64,000 nucleotides of DNA, taken from positions 496,001 through 560,000 of the forward strand of contig NZ_JACDUS010000002.1 of assembly GCF_013761005.1 (NCBI RefSeq), read 5' to 3'. The position numbers were made by a program, and so were the translations under genes. Of the stretch, positions 33,224-43,677 are shown piece after piece. The notes under the pieces are model-generated. The model did not search any database and was not told the DNA's origin. It saw only the letters and a program-made list of their open reading frames with translations. Each line of letters opens with the position of its first letter. The first letter of the stretch is position 1. Source of the stretch: Desulfosalsimonas propionicica. Lineage in GTDB: Bacteria; Desulfobacterota; Desulfobacteria; Desulfobacterales; Desulfosalsimonadaceae.

Positions 33224-33943
33224 TCAATACCGACCGTTTCCGGATCCGGAGAAATCCGGAAGCGAAACCACCCATTTGTCCCTGGGGGTCGGTTTTTTCA
33301 GGGAAGTTTGCAGCTGCCGCAAAAACACCTTCCTGGGCACTTCCCGGGCCCCCATCCATACCAGGTGGGCTGTTGCCACCTGACAGTCGATCATGTCAAA
33401 TTGATTTTTCTCCATGTGCCGGCAAAGGGCCACCAAGGCCACCTTTGAGGCGTCCCTGGCCCGGGTGAACATGGATTCGCCGAAAAAGCAGCCGCCGAGA
33501 CAGACCCCGTAAAGCCCGCCAACCAGTTGGCCGTTTTGCCAGATTTCCACGCTGTGGGCGTAGCCATCTTCATGAAGCCGGCAGTAGGCCTCGATCATGT
33601 CATCAACCAGCCAGGTCTCCTCGTTGTTTTCCAGGCGCACCCGGGCGCACTGCCGGATTACCCGGTCAAAAGCGGTATCGCTTGTGACCCGGAAGCAGCC
33701 GCTTTTGATTCTCCGGCGCAGGCGGTCGGGTACATGCACCTGCCCGGGATACAGAACCAGACGCGGGTCCGGACACCACCACAGAATCGGGTCATAAGGC
33801 GAATACCAGGGAAAAATACCTTTTTCATAGGCCAGCAGCAGCCTTTCCCGGCTCAGGTCCCCACCAATGGCCAGCAGGCCGTTGGCCGCCGCAAAATGCG
33901 GCGGCGGAAACGACATTTTCTCGGACAGGCGAAAAATTGGCAT
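33224..33943 (-). CDS. aat: Leucyl/phenylalanyl-tRNA--protein transferase
   Basis: The 239-residue enzyme adds Leu or Phe to N-terminal Arg/Lys of proteins, creating N-degrons. Signature blocks are FPWYSPYDPILWWCPDPR near residue 44, SVEIWQNGQLVGGLYGVCLG and FFGESMFTRARDASKVAL. It lies 6 bp after clpA, with clpS before that. These three genes are the bacterial N-end rule machinery, so co-expression fits their joint role. Confidence 0.94.
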   Translation of the reverse strand: MPIFRLSEKMSFPPPHFAAANGLLAIGGDLSRERLLLAYEKGIFPWYSPYDPILWWCPDPRLVLYPGQVHVPDRLRRRIKSGCFRVTSDTAFDRVIRQCARVRLENNEETWLVDDMIEAYCRLHEDGYAHSVEIWQNGQLVGGLYGVCLGGCFFGESMFTRARDASKVALVALCRHMEKNQFDMIDCQVATAHLVWMGAREVPRKVFLRQLQTSLKKPTPRDKWVVSLPDFSGSGNGRY

Positions 33944-33949
33944 GGTCTT

Positions 33950-36190
33950 CTAGCTAAAGGCAAACAGCAGCCGGTCGTCTTTGACCTTTATAAAGACCTC
34001 GCCGCCCTTTGTAAGCCGGCCGAAAAGAATTTCATCGGTGAGCACGTCCTTGATTTCCTTCTGGATCAGCCGGTCCAGGGGCCGGGCGCCAAAATGCGGA
34101 TCATGGCCCTTTTGGGCCAGCCATTTGCGGGCATTGGCAGAAAGCCGCACAGAGACCTTTTTCACCGCAAGCTGCGGGGCCAGCTCATCCATGAACTTGT
34201 CCACCACCTGTTCCATGATTTCCTGGGTCAGGGGCTGGAAATTGATGGTATCATCGAGCCTGTTGCGGAACTCCGGGCTGAAAAAGTTCTCAATGGCTTT
34301 TTTGCCCTTTTGGCCGAAATCCTCTAACTGCCTGCCGCCAAACCCGATGGTGTTGGCCGCCATTTCCCTGGCTCCGGCATTGGATGTCATAATCAGAATC
34401 ACGTTCCGGAAATCGGCCACCTTGCCGTTGTTGTCGGTCAACGCGGCGTGATCCATAACCTGGAGCAGGATGTTGTACATGTCGATGTGGGCTTTTTCGA
34501 TTTCATCGAGCAGCAGGACGGCATAGGGATTTTTCCGGATCTGCTCTGTGAGCAGCCCGCCCTGTTCAAAACCGATATAGCCCGGGGGTGCTCCGATGAG
34601 GCGCGCCACGGCGTGCTTTTCCATGTACTCGCTCATGTCAAACCGCAGAAACTTTACCCCGAGGTTGGCCGCCATCTGCCGGGCCACCTCGGTTTTGCCC
34701 ACACCCGTGGGACCGGTGAACAAAAACGAACCAATAGGCCGTTCAGGCGCGGCCAGCCCGGCCCGGGACCGCTTGATGGCTGTCACCAGGGAGGCAATGG
34801 CGCTGTGCTGGCCGAAAATCTTTTCCTCCAGCCGGGTCTCGAGACTGGCCAGATTGGTCCTGTCCGTGGACGTTACCCGGTTGGCCGGCACCCGGGAAAT
34901 CTTGGCCACCACCTTTTCCATGTCCGTGGGCTGAACCCGCTTTCTTCTGCCCGAACCGGTGAGCCGCAGCAGCACCCCGGCCTCATCCATGACATCAATG
35001 GCCTTGTCCGGCAGATAGCGCTCATTGATGTACTTGGCCGACAACTCGGCAGCAGCCTTTAAAGCGGCATCCGTGTATCCGATACAGTGATGCTGCTCGT
35101 AATAGGATTTCAGTCCCTTTAAGATCTTAACCGTGTCATCCACGGAGGGCTCGGAAATCTCAATTTTTTCAAACCTGCGGGAAAAAGCCCGGTCCTTTTC
35201 AAAGAAATTCTTAAACTCCTCATAGGTGGTCGAACCAATGCAGCGCATCTCCCCGCTTGCCAGTGCGGGCTTTAAGATATTGGAGGCATCCATGGACCCG
35301 CTGCTGGTGGCACCGGCCCCCACAATGGTGTGGATCTCGTCAATGAACAAAATGGCGTTTTCCCGCTTTTGCAGCTCATTGATCACGGATTTAAGCCGCT
35401 GCTCAAAATCACCCCGGTATTTCGTGCCCGCCAGCAGCGCCCCCAGGTCCAGGGCATAAATGCGTGCGCCCTCGAGCAGATCCGGAATCTGTCCTTCGGC
35501 AATGCGCTGGGCCAGGCCCTCGGCCATGGCGGTTTTGCCCACACCGGGTTCGCCCACAAACACGGGATTGTTTTTTCGCCTGCGGCACAGCACCTGCACG
35601 GTGCGATCCATTTCCACCTGCCGGCCGATCAATGGATCGAGCCGGCCGCACAAGGCCTGTTCCACAAGATCCACAGCATAAACTTCCAGGGGGTCGGCTT
35701 CCTTTTTCTTCTGCTTTTTTCCCGTGGTAATGCCGGTATCCGAGCTTTCCTTAAACATTTCATTGGATGTACCGTGGGAAATCACGTTTAGCACATCCAG
35801 CCGGGTAATGCCCTGGGCGGCCATAAAATAAGCCGCATGCGATTTACGCTCCTCCAAAATGGAGGCCAGAATGTCGCCCACGTACACGGATTCCTTCTCC
35901 GCGGACCGGGCGTGATTTACCGCCCGCTGGATCACCCGCTGAAAGCGGATGGTCTGCTGGAGGATATATTCATGGTCATTGGGCACTTTTTCCAGTTTTT
36001 CGTCAAAAAACCGCTCCAGCTCCTGCTGGATGGTTTCCACATTGCCGCCGCAGGATTCGATAATCTCGCTGCCAACGCTGTCTTGAAGTATTGCATGGAG
36101 CATATGTTCCACACACACATACTCATGCCGTCTTTTCCGGGCCTCTTTGACGGCCTGGCTCAATACGATGCTCAGTCCCTTGCTGATCAT
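33950..36190 (-). CDS. clpA: ATP-dependent Clp protease ATP-binding subunit ClpA
   Basis: The 746-residue AAA+ unfoldase has an N-terminal Clp_N repeat domain and two ATPase modules. The first has [17 protein letters not shown] and the second [17 protein letters not shown]; an NSL-type arginine region and D2-small domain end the protein. ClpP is not in this window. It starts 3 bp after the clpS stop and runs into aat. ClpS hands N-degron substrates to ClpA. Confidence 0.95.
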   Translation of the reverse strand: MISKGLSIVLSQAVKEARKRRHEYVCVEHMLHAILQDSVGSEIIESCGGNVETIQQELERFFDEKLEKVPNDHEYILQQTIRFQRVIQRAVNHARSAEKESVYVGDILASILEERKSHAAYFMAAQGITRLDVLNVISHGTSNEMFKESSDTGITTGKKQKKKEADPLEVYAVDLVEQALCGRLDPLIGRQVEMDRTVQVLCRRRKNNPVFVGEPGVGKTAMAEGLAQRIAEGQIPDLLEGARIYALDLGALLAGTKYRGDFEQRLKSVINELQKRENAILFIDEIHTIVGAGATSSGSMDASNILKPALASGEMRCIGSTTYEEFKNFFEKDRAFSRRFEKIEISEPSVDDTVKILKGLKSYYEQHHCIGYTDAALKAAAELSAKYINERYLPDKAIDVMDEAGVLLRLTGSGRRKRVQPTDMEKVVAKISRVPANRVTSTDRTNLASLETRLEEKIFGQHSAIASLVTAIKRSRAGLAAPERPIGSFLFTGPTGVGKTEVARQMAANLGVKFLRFDMSEYMEKHAVARLIGAPPGYIGFEQGGLLTEQIRKNPYAVLLLDEIEKAHIDMYNILLQVMDHAALTDNNGKVADFRNVILIMTSNAGAREMAANTIGFGGRQLEDFGQKGKKAIENFFSPEFRNRLDDTINFQPLTQEIMEQVVDKFMDELAPQLAVKKVSVRLSANARKWLAQKGHDPHFGARPLDRLIQKEIKDVLTDEILFGRLTKGGEVFIKVKDDRLLFAFS

Positions 36191-36193
36191 AGG

Positions 36194-36508
36194 CTACACC
36201 TTTTCCATAGAGCTTTTCAGCGGAAACCCTCTTTCAGTAGCCAGTTGATGGACCGTTTCAATCTTTGTTTCCGCCACTTCATAAGTATATACGCCGCACA
36301 CCCCTGCTCCGGATCTGTGAATCCGCAGCATGATACGGGTGGCTTCCTCGAAAGATTTCTGAAATACGTTCATCAACAGCTCCACCACAAAATCCATGGT
36401 GGTATAATCATCGTTGTGGAGCAGCACCCGGTACATGGGCGGCTCCTGAAGTGATTTCCGGGTCTTTGAAATTACTTTTTCTTCGGTTCCCGGCCTGTTT
36501 TCCTGCAT
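36194..36508 (-). CDS. clpS: ATP-dependent Clp protease adaptor ClpS
   Basis: The 104-residue adaptor has the family core YRVLLHNDDYTTMDFVVELLMNVF, with the conserved LHNDDYT N-degron pocket motif, then GAGVCGVYTYEVAETK. A 25-residue charged N-terminus precedes it. It delivers substrates with N-terminal Leu/Phe/Tyr/Trp to ClpA, and aat generates such residues downstream in the same operon. A predicted promoter lies 76 bp upstream. Confidence 0.95.
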   Translation of the reverse strand: MQENRPGTEEKVISKTRKSLQEPPMYRVLLHNDDYTTMDFVVELLMNVFQKSFEEATRIMLRIHRSGAGVCGVYTYEVAETKIETVHQLATERGFPLKSSMEKV

Positions 36509-36583
36509 ATTTCCTCCGCTTCACCGAAAACACCCCTCTTGCCTGAAAAAATAATTTCGCGCAAATTTTCGGGATTTTAATTC

Positions 36584-36612
36584 AATATAAACACCGATAC
36601 CCGGACTGTCAG
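36584..36612 (-). promoter_or_regulatory. Sigma-70 type promoter of clpS-clpA-aat
   Basis: On the minus strand CTGACA (36612-36607) is followed by a 17-nt spacer and TATATT (36589-36584). Each hexamer matches five of six consensus bases. It is the only strong candidate between the secA stop region and clpS. Confidence 0.55.
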
Positions 36613-36728
36613 CCCGGGTAATGAAAATTATAAAATCATTGGCATCCAAAATTCAACCCAAATTCATCAAATGCGGCCTGCAGAAAGGATCACCAACAGG
36701 ACAGAATGAAAGGAAACAGGGAAGAGGC

Positions 36729-39266
36729 CTATTTGCCGCAGCACTTCTTGTACTTTTTCCCGCTGCCGCAGGGGCAGGGATCATTTCGGCCCACCTTGGC
36801 CGCCTGGCGTTTATGGGGCTTTTTGGCCGCAGCCTCGCCGCTGCCGTGGGAAAATGACATTTCCTGCTCTTCGGGCTGAACAAGGTCATCGACTTCGGCA
36901 GAGGGAGCAATCTGAATCCGGAACAGTATTTTGAGGGTTTCCTCCTTGATCCTGTCGATCATCTCCTGGAACATGGCAAAGGCTTCGCGCTTGTAAACCA
37001 TCAGGGGATCCTGCTGGGCGTAGCTGCGCAGCCCGATGCCCTCCTTGAGATGATCCATGGACAGCAGGTGATCCTTCCAGAGGCTATCCACGGTCTGGAG
37101 CATCACAATGCGCTCCAGATGGCGGAATTCTTCCTCAGGCAGCATTTTTTCCTTTTCCTGATAGGCCGCTTTGGCTTCATCGGCAATCCGGCGGGCAAGA
37201 ACGTCAGCGTCCAGGCCTTCGAGGCGTCCGGCGCTCAAATCGATTTTAAAATTAAACTGCCGGAACACGGCATCGGAGAGGGTCTTTAAATCCCAGTCCG
37301 CGGGCGGGGTTTTTTCCTCGGCATAGGTCCAGGCAATCTGTTCGGCCTTTTCTTCAATCATCTCCAGGATTACCGGCCGGAGGCTGTCGTCGCTCAATGC
37401 CTGCTGGCGCTGGCGGTAAATCACCTCCCGCTGCTGGTTCATTACATCGTCGAAATCCAGCAGCTGCTTGCGGATATCGAAATTGTGGGCCTCGACCTTG
37501 CGCTGGGCGTTTTCAATAGCCCGGGAGATCATCTTGTGCTCGATGGGCTCGCCCTCGTTCATGCCCATGCGGTTCATGATCCCGGAAATCCGCTCGCCGC
37601 CAAAGATCCGCAGCAGATCATCTTCCAGGGATAGATAGAATCGTGAAGAACCGGGATCGCCCTGCCGCCCGGAACGGCCCCGAAGCTGGTTGTCGATCCG
37701 CCGGCTCTCATGGCGCTCCGTTCCCAGGATGTGGAGGCCCCCGAGTTCCACAACCCCGTCGCCGAGCACGATGTCGGTTCCCCGGCCGGCCATGTTGGTG
37801 GAAATGGTCACCACTCCCTTTTGGCCGGCATTGGCGATGATCTCGGCTTCGGCCTCGTGGTTTTTGGCGTTTAACACATTGTGGGCAACACCCCGTTTTT
37901 TGAGCAAATCGCTTAAATACTCCGAGACATCGATGGAAACCGTTCCCACCAGTACCGGACGGCCCACGCGGTTTAACTCGATGATCTCCTCGATGGCGGC
38001 ATCGTATTTTTCCTTTTTGGTCATGTATATCGCATCCGGATAATCCTCCCGGATCATGGGCTCATTGGTGGGAATGATGACCACGTCGAGATCGTAGATC
38101 TTCTTGAATTCCGCGGCCTCGGTATCGGCCGTGCCGGTCATGCCCGAAAGCTTATCATACATGCGGAAAAAATTCTGAAAGGTGATGGTGGCCAGGGTCT
38201 GGTTCTCGTTTTCGATTTTGACGTTTTCCTTGGCCTCCAGCGCCTGGTGCAGCCCTTCACTATATCTTCTGCCCGGCATGAGCCGGCCGGTGAATTCATC
38301 AACAATGATGACCTGGTTGTCCTTGATGATGTAGTCCACATCACGGGTAAACAGGGCATGGGCCTTTAATGCCTGGTTGACATGGTGCAGCAGTTCAATG
38401 TTTTTGGGATCATAGAGATTTTCCACCTGGAGCTGCTGCTCGGCCATGGCCACACCCGCCTCGGTCAGGGTCACGGATTTGGCCTTCTCATCCACCGTGT
38501 AGTGTTCTTCGGGCTTTAAGTGGGGAACGATGCTGTTGACCTGGTAATACAGATGCGTGGATTTCTCCGCAGGCCCGGAAATGATCAAAGGGGTGCGTGC
38601 CTCATCGATAAGGATGCTGTCGACCTCGTCGACAATGGCAAAGTGCAGCTCCCGCTGCACCAGCGATTCCTTGTCAAACTTCATGTTGTCGCGCAGATAA
38701 TCAAAACCGAACTCGTTGTTGGTGCCGTAAGTGATATCGCAGGCGTAGCCCTCCTTGCGCTCCTGGTCGTTCATTCCGTGGACAATATTGCCCACGCTCA
38801 TGCCCAGAAAGCGGTAAATCTTCCCCATCCACTCGGCATCGCGCCGGGCCAGGTAATCGTTGACCGTCACCACGTGGGCGCCTTTCCCGGTCAGGGCGTT
38901 TAAATAAATGGCCAGGGTGGCCACCAGGGTTTTTCCCTCACCGGTTTTCATCTCCGCGATATTGCCCTGGTGCAGGACAATGCCACCCAGGATCTGCATG
39001 TCAAAATGGCGCATTTCCAGGGTGCGCCATGAGGCTTCGCGAACCACGGCAAAGGCGTCGGGCAGCAGGTCCTCAAGGGACTCTCCCTGCTGGTACCGGG
39101 ATTTGAGCAAAGGGGTCTGGGCGGCCAGATCCGCGTCGCTCATGGCCGAGTATTTGGGTTCAAGGGTGTTGACCGCATCCACCACCGGGTAGAGCCTTTT
39201 TAGGACCCGCTCGTTTTTGCTGCCGAATAATTTGGTTAAAAAATTGCCTGCGGCAAGTGCTGCCAT
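36729..39266 (-). CDS. secA: Preprotein translocase ATPase SecA
   Basis: The 845-residue SecA motor powers protein export through SecYEG. Features in order are Walker [15 protein letters not shown], the DEAD-like helicase domain with [21 protein letters not shown], the second NBD ([16 protein letters not shown]) and the C-terminal zinc-binding tail [13 protein letters not shown]. Length is normal. I chose the ATG at 39266 ([20 protein letters not shown] aligns with the family start) with AGGA 5 nt upstream. The leader carries a MITE copy and a GTTCAAG repeat. No SecM-like arrest peptide was recognised. Confidence 0.95.
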   Translation of the reverse strand: MAALAAGNFLTKLFGSKNERVLKRLYPVVDAVNTLEPKYSAMSDADLAAQTPLLKSRYQQGESLEDLLPDAFAVVREASWRTLEMRHFDMQILGGIVLHQGNIAEMKTGEGKTLVATLAIYLNALTGKGAHVVTVNDYLARRDAEWMGKIYRFLGMSVGNIVHGMNDQERKEGYACDITYGTNNEFGFDYLRDNMKFDKESLVQRELHFAIVDEVDSILIDEARTPLIISGPAEKSTHLYYQVNSIVPHLKPEEHYTVDEKAKSVTLTEAGVAMAEQQLQVENLYDPKNIELLHHVNQALKAHALFTRDVDYIIKDNQVIIVDEFTGRLMPGRRYSEGLHQALEAKENVKIENENQTLATITFQNFFRMYDKLSGMTGTADTEAAEFKKIYDLDVVIIPTNEPMIREDYPDAIYMTKKEKYDAAIEEIIELNRVGRPVLVGTVSIDVSEYLSDLLKKRGVAHNVLNAKNHEAEAEIIANAGQKGVVTISTNMAGRGTDIVLGDGVVELGGLHILGTERHESRRIDNQLRGRSGRQGDPGSSRFYLSLEDDLLRIFGGERISGIMNRMGMNEGEPIEHKMISRAIENAQRKVEAHNFDIRKQLLDFDDVMNQQREVIYRQRQQALSDDSLRPVILEMIEEKAEQIAWTYAEEKTPPADWDLKTLSDAVFRQFNFKIDLSAGRLEGLDADVLARRIADEAKAAYQEKEKMLPEEEFRHLERIVMLQTVDSLWKDHLLSMDHLKEGIGLRSYAQQDPLMVYKREAFAMFQEMIDRIKEETLKILFRIQIAPSAEVDDLVQPEEQEMSFSHGSGEAAAKKPHKRQAAKVGRNDPCPCGSGKKYKKCCGK

Positions 39267-39299
39267 GGAAGTCCTGTTCAAGGTTCAAGGTTCAAAGTT
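39267..39299. repeat. GTTCAAG heptamer repeat in the secA leader
   Basis: GTTCAAG occurs twice and GTTCAAA once in tandem at 39276-39296, just upstream of the secA ribosome-binding site. It may be a slipped remnant of the adjacent mobile element, which carries GTTCAAG near its end. Confidence 0.6.
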
Positions 39300-39451
39300 G
39301 ATGACACCGTAAAAGTTCAATATCTGCGTTACGCGCGATTCCTCAGAATTTCACGTACGGATAAGTACGCTGCATGCTTCGACAATCCCGCAAGCCTTAA
39401 TCTTGAACTTTTCACGGCGCCATCTAAAAACTGACTTTTTACGAAACCATC
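39300..39451 (-). mobile_element. MITE-like element, copy 4, in the secA leader
   Basis: The copy is inverted: GATGACACCGTAAAAG on the low side, ACTTTTTACGAAACCATC on the high side. Flanks are AAAGTT and AAAGTC, a 6-bp direct repeat with one mismatch. It lies between the predicted secA promoter (39484-39512) and the start codon, so the full palindrome would be transcribed into the secA mRNA. Confidence 0.88.
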
Positions 39452-39483
39452 AAAGTCCAAAGTTTTGGGCTGACGTCCGCTAT

Positions 39484-39512
39484 AATATATGGACTGACCG
39501 GGGTGCCGTCAA
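39484..39512 (-). promoter_or_regulatory. Sigma-70 type promoter of secA
   Basis: TTGACG (39512-39507) and TATATT (39489-39484) are separated by exactly 17 nt on the minus strand. The site is downstream of the folD terminator. The expected leader of about 210 nt contains the MITE copy. Confidence 0.6.
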
Positions 39513-39530
39513 GGTGTCGGGTTTGAAGGC

Positions 39531-39559
39531 AAAAGGCCCGCTTCACGGGGAAGCGGGCC
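39531..39559 (-). terminator. Rho-independent terminator of folD
   Basis: On the minus strand GGCCCGCTT pairs with AAGCGGGCC around a 7-nt loop, followed by TTTTGCC. It lies 25 bp after the folD stop. Confidence 0.7.
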
Positions 39560-39584
39560 CTGGTTTTGGAACCCGGATAACAGA

Positions 39585-40493
39585 CTATTTCAGCCCCAGC
39601 TGATATTTCAGGGAATTGAGAGTGTTTTTCATGAGCATGGTAATGGTCATGGGACCCACGCCGCCGGGCACCGGGGTAATGGAGCCGGCGATTTCCTTGG
39701 CTGCATCAAAATCCACGTCCCCGCGAAGGATGGCAATGGTTTTACCGGTTTTCTCGCTGACCTTTTCGCCCACGCGGTTAACGCCCACGTCAATGACACA
39801 CGCACCCGGTTTGATCCATTCCGGCTTGACCAGCCCGGGCACGCCTGCGGCAACGATAAGGATATCGGCGCGCTTGCAATGGGCGGCCAGATCCTTGGTG
39901 CGGGTGTGAACAATGGTAACCGTGGAGTTGGCACCCTCGCCTTTCTGGCACATCATCATGGCAATGGGTTTGCCAACGATATTGGAACGGCCCACCACCA
40001 CGACCTCGGCACCGCTGGTTTCAACACCGCCGCGCACGATCATCTCCTGAATGCCGGCCGGGGTGCAGGGCGCGTATTTCACCTCTGATCCGCCGATCAT
40101 CAGGCGGCCCACGTTGACCGGATGAAATCCGTCCACATCCTTGTCCGGGTCAATGGCATTGAGGATCTTTTTCTCGTTGATGTGCTTGGGCAGGGGCAGC
40201 TGCACCAGAATGCCGTGAATTTCATCATCCTTGTTGTATTTGTCAATCAGGGCCAGCAGGTCCGCCTCGGAAATGTCTTCGGGCTGGTTGTCCTGAATTT
40301 CCTTGTAACCCAGACGATCCGCGGTTTTGATCTTTAGGGTCACATAAGACACCGAGGCGGGGTTTTCGCCTACCAGGATGGTAACCAGACCGGGCACCTT
40401 GTTGTGCTTCTCCTTGATCTGTTTGACTTCCTCTGCGATCTCCTCGAGGATCTGCTCCCGGATTTCAGTTCCTTTAATCAGTTTTGCCGTCAT
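39585..40493 (-). CDS. folD: Bifunctional methylenetetrahydrofolate dehydrogenase/cyclohydrolase
   Basis: The 302-residue enzyme interconverts methylene-, methenyl- and formyl-tetrahydrofolate, using NADP. The folate-binding region has VSYVTLKIKTADRLGY (catalytic K in the YxxxK motif), then VQLPLPKHIN. The Rossmann region has VVGRSNIVGKPIAMMM, and PVPGGVGPMTITML is the signature near the end. The ATG at 40493 has AAGGAG nearby, so I prefer it over 40559. Upstream argC overlaps nothing, though its stop is at 40556, 60 bp away. Confidence 0.94.
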   Translation of the reverse strand: MTAKLIKGTEIREQILEEIAEEVKQIKEKHNKVPGLVTILVGENPASVSYVTLKIKTADRLGYKEIQDNQPEDISEADLLALIDKYNKDDEIHGILVQLPLPKHINEKKILNAIDPDKDVDGFHPVNVGRLMIGGSEVKYAPCTPAGIQEMIVRGGVETSGAEVVVVGRSNIVGKPIAMMMCQKGEGANSTVTIVHTRTKDLAAHCKRADILIVAAGVPGLVKPEWIKPGACVIDVGVNRVGEKVSEKTGKTIAILRGDVDFDAAKEIAGSITPVPGGVGPMTITMLMKNTLNSLKYQLGLK

Positions 40494-40555
40494 TTTTCCA
40501 ACTCCTTTGTTTGGGGTTACACATTCGGGGCATATTTTTGTGTCATCACGGCCAA

Positions 40556-41593
40556 TCAAACCGGATACGGGGCTGCTGTCAGGCCGGTGGTTTCAGACAG
40601 TCCCCACATGAGGTTCATGTTCTGCACAGCCTGGCCGGCCGCTCCCTTGACCAGATTGTCAATGGCCGACATCAGAATCAGCCGGCGGTTTTGATCATCC
40701 ACCACAAAACCGATATCGCAGTAATTGGTGCCGCGCACGTCCCGGGTATCCGGCGGCCGGCCCTGCTTTGTGATCCGCACAAACCTGCGGTCCTGGTAAT
40801 ACTGCTCCAGACACTGCCGGATATCCGGTTCATTTATGCCACTGGCCAGGCTCGCATATATGGTTGTCTCCATGCCGCGGATCATGGGCACCAGATGGGG
40901 TACAAAGGTGATGTTCACAGGTTTTTGCCCCGCCAGGGTGAGCTTTTCTTCCATTTCCGGTTCGTGGCGGTGAGAAGCCACCTTGTATGCCTTGAAAGAC
41001 TGGCTGACCTCGCTGTAGAGGCTGGTGACAGAAGGGTTGCGGCCCGCACCGCTGACCCCGGACTTGGAATCGGCAATAATGGTTCCGCTGTCAATGAGCC
41101 CGGCCTCCACCAAAGGCACCAGAGGCAGCAGCACACTGGTTGGATAGCAGCCCGGATTGCCCACCAGCCGCGCACCGGCAATATCGTCTGCAAAGATCTC
41201 GCAAAGCCCGTAAACGGACTCGGCAAGCAGCTGTTTTGATTCGTGGCTCTGGTATGCAGCCGCATACAGGGCCGGATCCCGGAACCGGAAATCCGCGGAC
41301 AGATCCACCACCCGGCAGCCTTTTTCAATGATTTCCGGAATGATTTCCATGGGAAGTTTATGAGGAAGGGCCGTAAACACAACGTCGGCACGCCGGCAGA
41401 CCGAATCGGCATCAAAGGTCTCACACTTCTGGGTGATGATTCCCGCCATGGCCGGGTATATGCTGTCAAAGGCCACGTCCGCATACTGCCGCGAGGTTAA
41501 AGCCGTGATCACCGCTTCCGGGTGCCCGGCAAGAATCCGCACCAGTTCTGCACCGGCATAGCCGGTGGCCCCGACAACAGCGGCTCTGATCAT
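40556..41593 (-). CDS. argC: N-acetyl-gamma-glutamyl-phosphate reductase
   Basis: The 345-residue enzyme reduces N-acetyl-glutamyl phosphate to the semialdehyde in arginine synthesis. The NADP-binding motif VVGATGYAGAELVRIL starts the protein. The catalytic-cysteine block is LVGNPGCYPTSVLLPL. The C-terminal half has SKSGVSGAGR and LMWGLSET. Length fits the family. GGAGGATCC precedes the ATG. Other arg genes are not nearby. Confidence 0.93.
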   Translation of the reverse strand: MIRAAVVGATGYAGAELVRILAGHPEAVITALTSRQYADVAFDSIYPAMAGIITQKCETFDADSVCRRADVVFTALPHKLPMEIIPEIIEKGCRVVDLSADFRFRDPALYAAAYQSHESKQLLAESVYGLCEIFADDIAGARLVGNPGCYPTSVLLPLVPLVEAGLIDSGTIIADSKSGVSGAGRNPSVTSLYSEVSQSFKAYKVASHRHEPEMEEKLTLAGQKPVNITFVPHLVPMIRGMETTIYASLASGINEPDIRQCLEQYYQDRRFVRITKQGRPPDTRDVRGTNYCDIGFVVDDQNRRLILMSAIDNLVKGAAGQAVQNMNLMWGLSETTGLTAAPYPV

Positions 41594-41694
41594 GGATCCT
41601 CCTTACAGGTTGTTTCAAAAAACGATTTCCAGCACCAGGAAATCGGAACGTATAGGTTGAAATCTAGAACAAATAGCAGAGCTTTTCGGCAAAT

Positions 41695-42402
41695 TCAAGG
41701 CGTTTCATGGCAGAGGCCCGTTTTTCCGGCACCCGGCCCTCCCGAATGTCCGCCCCCGGAAGAAACCGGAACAAAAGCCTCATAAAGATCTGTTCGGACA
41801 ATAAATTCCATTACCTGAAAATCCGAATCCAGGATCTGTTCCGGGTTCATGAACAAATTCCGGTCCAGGCGGTTTACCATCGGCCAGTCCAGTCTTTGCA
41901 AAGGCGGCAGATTTTCCTCCGCGGCCATGCTCAGATGCAGATGCGGCGGCAGCCAGCGTTTTTTGTTTTCACCGGAAATACGGGCAAAACACCGGCCTGC
42001 TTCCAGGCGCTGCCCGGTATGCAGACCTTTTTCCGGCGTGATGTGGGCGTACAACACAAGGCACCTGCCAGTAGGGTTGTCCACCTCATGGGCTGCGATC
42101 ACAGTTGTCCCGAGAAAATCGGGGATCATGGCGACCACTTGGCTGTCAAATGCCGCAGGCACACAGACGGTTTCATCCAGCCGGAAATACCGGCCGGACC
42201 TGTCGACAAAAAAACAAAGATCCAGCCCTTCATGGGACTGAGGCCGGGGCCTGCCGTGGCCCCACCAGCTTTTCCGACTGCCAAAGCGCATGCCGGCAAA
42301 AAACAGCAGGTGGTCAAATTCAATGTTCCGGCAAATGCGGTTTTCAATCAACAAATCCCGAAAAAAACCGGTCCTGCCGGCACAACCGCCTGAAGCGTTC
42401 AC
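41695..42402 (-). CDS. M23/LytM-like domain protein
   Basis: The 235-residue protein has a degenerate M23 peptidase pattern: HEGLDLCFFVD, LVLYAHITPEKGLHTGQ and WLPPHLHLSM. The first zinc ligand region reads HEGLD rather than HxxxD with spacing kept, while the HxH (HLHLS) remains. Its activity is therefore possible but uncertain. There is no signal peptide, unusual for a cell-wall enzyme. The start overlaps the TPR gene stop as a 4-bp ATGA junction, so translation is coupled and the start is well supported. Confidence 0.65.
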   Translation of the reverse strand: MNASGGCAGRTGFFRDLLIENRICRNIEFDHLLFFAGMRFGSRKSWWGHGRPRPQSHEGLDLCFFVDRSGRYFRLDETVCVPAAFDSQVVAMIPDFLGTTVIAAHEVDNPTGRCLVLYAHITPEKGLHTGQRLEAGRCFARISGENKKRWLPPHLHLSMAAEENLPPLQRLDWPMVNRLDRNLFMNPEQILDSDFQVMEFIVRTDLYEAFVPVSSGGGHSGGPGAGKTGLCHETP

Positions 42403-43646
42403 GCCTGCTGCCTCATTCGGCCGGCGAGTTCCAAATAGCGCGCCGCCTGATCCGACTCGCCCTGTTTTTCATACAACCGGCCGATGCGCTGATAATACCC
42501 GCCCCGGTTCTCCGGATCCTCCTGAACCAGGGAGAAAAACAAATCCAGCAGCTTGGTTGAGGTCTCGCCGCTTTGAAAGGAAAGTTCGGCAAACCGGCGT
42601 TTGATAAAGGGGTCAATGCGCTGTTGACAGGACACACACTGGTTCATGATCCGGGCATATGTATCCCGGGCCTCTGTCACGTGCCCGGAGGCCTCCAGGG
42701 TCTTGGCCAGAGCCCGGGACACGATTTCGTCTTCGCCGTGGGCATCGGCACAGGCCTGAAACATGCCCATGGCTTTTTCCAGGTCTCCGGCCTGAAAAAA
42801 GGTTTCTCCCATCAGCATCTGCATGTCCCGGATTTCCTGAATCTCTTCGGGTGCCGCGGCCAGCAGTTTCCAGGCTTCGGAATACTGCCCGTTTTCCCAG
42901 AACAATTCGCAGAGCAGCTGATAGGCCTGGATTTCCGCAGGATTTTGTTCCAGGCAGGTTTCCAGCAACTGCCGCGCCCTGTTGTGGTCTTCAGCATGCA
43001 GACAGGCCGTGGCCAGTTCCAAAACAATCAGGGGCTTTTCCGGGTTTTGCGCCATGGCCTCGGAAAGCTCGGTGACAGCCGTGGAAAATTCGCCCTGATT
43101 CAATGCGGTATACCCCCGGACAAAGGCATCCCCATAGGAGCGGTATTCTTCTGCCATCTCTTCGGGTAGCGCGTGGCAGAGCACGGCAAACATTTCCGCC
43201 TCATCTGTATCAAATTGCCCGGTCCCGTCGGATAACTCCGACTCTGCCGCTGAATCGGAATGTTGCGGTTCAGCATACCGGCGCATTTCTTTTCCTCCCC
43301 GGACAAGGCCGGATAAGTCCTGCTGGATCTGTTTCCGGATTCCGGCATTTTCCGTCAGGCCCATGGCCAGTTCATAGAATTCAGCAGCTTCCCTGGTATC
43401 CCCGGCTTCGGCCAGGGCCCGGGCGTTTTCCACATGGTTTTGCGCCAGTGCCTCGCTGGCCGCTTGATGCTTTTGCGCAATCCGGTCAAGCAGGTGGGTT
43501 TTTTCCGGATGCCGGGTTTTGATTTTATTCAATGCCTTTTCAAATTCAATCCGGGCTTGCCCATAGGCGGCGTTTTGAAGGCATTCATCGCCTTTTTCTT
43601 CATGTCCCTCCGGGGATTTTCCGGAAAATATGCGAAACAAACCCAT
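42399..43646 (-). CDS. TPR-repeat protein
   Basis: The 415-residue protein is built of tetratricopeptide-type helices (GYTALNQGEFSTAVTELSEA, LETCLEQNPAEIQAYQLLCE, AMGMFQACADAHGEDEI, YYQRIGRLYEKQGESDQAARY). TPR proteins mediate protein-protein contacts. The C-terminal region has CVSCQQRIDP, a possible metal site. The ATG at 43646 has AAGGAAAG upstream and starts a plausible MGLFRIFSG N-terminus. It overlaps the M23-like gene by four bases. Confidence 0.82.
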   Translation of the reverse strand: MGLFRIFSGKSPEGHEEKGDECLQNAAYGQARIEFEKALNKIKTRHPEKTHLLDRIAQKHQAASEALAQNHVENARALAEAGDTREAAEFYELAMGLTENAGIRKQIQQDLSGLVRGGKEMRRYAEPQHSDSAAESELSDGTGQFDTDEAEMFAVLCHALPEEMAEEYRSYGDAFVRGYTALNQGEFSTAVTELSEAMAQNPEKPLIVLELATACLHAEDHNRARQLLETCLEQNPAEIQAYQLLCELFWENGQYSEAWKLLAAAPEEIQEIRDMQMLMGETFFQAGDLEKAMGMFQACADAHGEDEIVSRALAKTLEASGHVTEARDTYARIMNQCVSCQQRIDPFIKRRFAELSFQSGETSTKLLDLFFSLVQEDPENRGGYYQRIGRLYEKQGESDQAARYLELAGRMRQQA

Positions 43647-43677
43647 TGCTTGTCTTTCCTTTCCAATCAACGCCAGT

